In this document: piece by piece, positions 7,381 to 8,328 of the stretch
How the letters are laid out: each line of letters opens with the position of its first letter
Position numbering within the stretch: position 1 is the stretch's first letter
Assembly (NCBI GenBank): GCA_030746295.1
Contig: JASLMY010000221.1
Coordinates: forward strand, 1-8,328
Direction: 5' to 3'
From: Alphaproteobacteria bacterium
Lineage (GTDB): Bacteria; Pseudomonadota; Alphaproteobacteria; GCA-2731375
Length of the DNA: 8,328 bases
Program-made: the position numbers and the translations under genes
Notes under the pieces: generated by a model
Database searches by the model: none
The model's input: the letters and a program-made list of their open reading frames with translations, nothing else
Told to the model about the DNA's origin: nothing

Positions 7381-8145
7381 TCACTCAATCTCGAAGATGG
7401 CGGCGGTGCTGACGAAACCGCCGTCGACCGGCAGCGTGTGGCCGGTGATGTAGCTGGCGCCGTTGGAAGCCAGGAAGGCGACGGCGGCGGCGATCTCCTC
7501 GGGCGTGCCGTAACGCCCGAGCGGAATGTTGCGCAAGTAGGTCTCGCGCGTCGCCTCGGTATGGACGACGGCCGTCATCGGCGTCTCTACGGGCCCCGGG
7601 GCGACGGCGTTGACGGTGACGCCCAGCGGAGCCATTTCGATGGCCAAGGTCTTGGTCAGGCCGACGATGCCATGCTTCGAGCTGGTATAGCCGACCCGCC
7701 CCGAGGCGCCCTGTAAGCCTGCCACCGAGGCGATGTTGACGATACGACCCCAGCCGGCCTCGCGCATGGCCGGAGCCACCGCTTTGGCACAACGGTAGGC
7801 GCCTGTCAGATTGACGGCGACGATACGTTCGAACTCTTCCGTCGCTTGGCGCAGGAACGGGGTCTGCTCGCCGATGCCGGCGCAGTTGACCAGGATTAGC
7901 GGCGGACCGAGCTTGCCGGCCCGAGCCACCATCGCCTCGACTGATGCCTGATCGGTGACGTCGGCGGCGCAACCGAGCGTCCACCCGCCCTCGGCCCCGA
8001 TCTCCGCCGCTGCCTTGCTGGCGAGATCACCATCCACATCTGCGCACAGCACGCCAATGCCGTCCGCCGCCAACCGTGCGGAGATGGCCCGGCCCAGGCC
8101 TCCGCCGCCGCCAGTGACGATGGCTGTTGTGCCCGCCATTCTCAT
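7381..8145 (-). CDS. Classical short-chain dehydrogenase/reductase (SDR), probably NAD-dependent
   Basis: This 254-residue Rossmann-fold oxidoreductase is complete and of normal length. The cofactor loop is TGGGGGLG (11-18). Asp36 at the end of the second strand (VLCADVD) favours NAD over NADP. Asp62-Val63 contacts the adenine, and NCAG (87-90) stabilises the sheet. The catalytic tetrad is Asn112, Ser140, Tyr153 and Lys157 (YTSSK). PGPVETPM (183-190) and the C-terminal GHTLPVDGGF are typical of the FabG/3-hydroxyacyl or secondary-alcohol dehydrogenase subgroup. The substrate cannot be named. The ATG at 8145 has GGTGA just upstream in a suitable position; an in-frame ATG two codons later (8139) is an alternative. 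The gene is convergent with the fused enzyme, so it is not co-transcribed with it, though it could act on a hydroxy or keto intermediate of the same pathway. Confidence 0.92.
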   Translation of the reverse strand: MRMAGTTAIVTGGGGGLGRAISARLAADGIGVLCADVDGDLASKAAAEIGAEGGWTLGCAADVTDQASVEAMVARAGKLGPPLILVNCAGIGEQTPFLRQATEEFERIVAVNLTGAYRCAKAVAPAMREAGWGRIVNIASVAGLQGASGRVGYTSSKHGIVGLTKTLAIEMAPLGVTVNAVAPGPVETPMTAVVHTEATRETYLRNIPLGRYGTPEEIAAAVAFLASNGASYITGHTLPVDGGFVSTAAIFEIE

Positions 8146-8158
8146 GCCGTCACCAACC

Positions 8159-8172
8159 GATCGAAATCGATC
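8159..8172. promoter_or_regulatory. Short palindrome just upstream of the SDR start, possible operator
   Basis: GATCGA (8159-8164) and TCGATC (8167-8172) form an inverted repeat with a 2-base centre, 13 bases before the SDR start codon. Its position between promoter and start would allow a repressor or translational hairpin to act. Such short palindromes arise by chance fairly often in GC-rich DNA, so the role is uncertain. Confidence 0.3.
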
Positions 8173-8299
8173 CGAAGGCAGCGGCGTTTCGATTCACCCA
8201 TCGGGTCGGTCATGAACGCCTCTCCAGTCATGCCGTCCCCATCGTGGCGAGGGTAGCACAAGCTGATCGCGATTCCGGCACAGGTCGTGCAGCTTTTGA

Positions 8300-8328
8300 A
8301 ACCATGCGGGATAACTCTTTATCCCGCA
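8300..8328. repeat. Second copy of the 15-bp palindrome, cut by the window end
   Basis: The left arm AACCATGCGGGATAA (8300-8314) is identical to that at 285-299. After a 4-base loop, CTCT, the right arm begins TTATCCCGCA (8319-8328) and runs off the window after 10 of the expected 15 bases. Bases outside the arm (left) and in the loop differ from copy 1. It lies about 155 bases upstream of the SDR gene, so here it is not placed as a terminator for any gene within the window; it could end a gene arriving from the right. Confidence 0.8.

Noticed and set aside
285..8328. The two palindromes as terminal inverted repeats of one 8-kb mobile element
   Set aside because: Each copy is a full palindrome rather than one half of an inverted pair. 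No transposase or target-site duplication is visible, and the enclosed genes differ in composition.

Overview
The window reads as a high-GC proteobacterial chromosome segment. It is most likely alphaproteobacterial (Rhodospirillales-like), judged from the GC-rich third codon positions, the gene families present and the strong purine-rich ribosome binding sites. That taxonomic guess is an inference; no rRNA or other marker gene is present.

Layout from left to right: (1) the last 28 codons of an enolase-superfamily (mandelate racemase-type) gene, cut by the window edge. (2) A 468-base spacer with a perfect 15-bp hairpin. (3) A DUF1028 protein of the Ntn-hydrolase type, set in a patch of visibly lower GC. 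(4) A 394-base spacer with a 9-bp inverted repeat and a possible promoter. (5) A nitronate monooxygenase-like flavoprotein (NPD/2-nitropropane dioxygenase family). (6) A short spacer with a good sigma70-type promoter. (7) A very large gene of 1421 codons that dominates the window. (8) A convergent classical short-chain dehydrogenase/reductase on the minus strand. (9) A 183-base upstream region that ends in a second copy of the same 15-bp hairpin, cut by the window end.

The large protein is the centre of interest. In one chain it carries two BadF/BadG/BcrA/BcrD-type activase (ATPase) domains, a four-cysteine segment, and two successive HgdB-like (2-hydroxyacyl-CoA dehydratase/DUF2229-type) modules, each with a matching set of three candidate cluster cysteines. 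It therefore looks like a whole ATP-driven low-potential iron-sulfur reductase, normally built from several subunits, fused into one polypeptide. Its substrate cannot be read from the sequence. No CoA transferase, ferredoxin, ETF or acyl-CoA dehydrogenase gene lies beside it in this window.

The flavin oxygenase, the SDR and the enolase-superfamily enzyme suggest a catabolic or redox neighbourhood. The genes do not form one operon: spacers are long, the large gene has its own promoter candidate, and the SDR faces the other way. The two copies of an identical palindromic arm with different loops, about 8 kb apart and both intergenic, are the second notable item.
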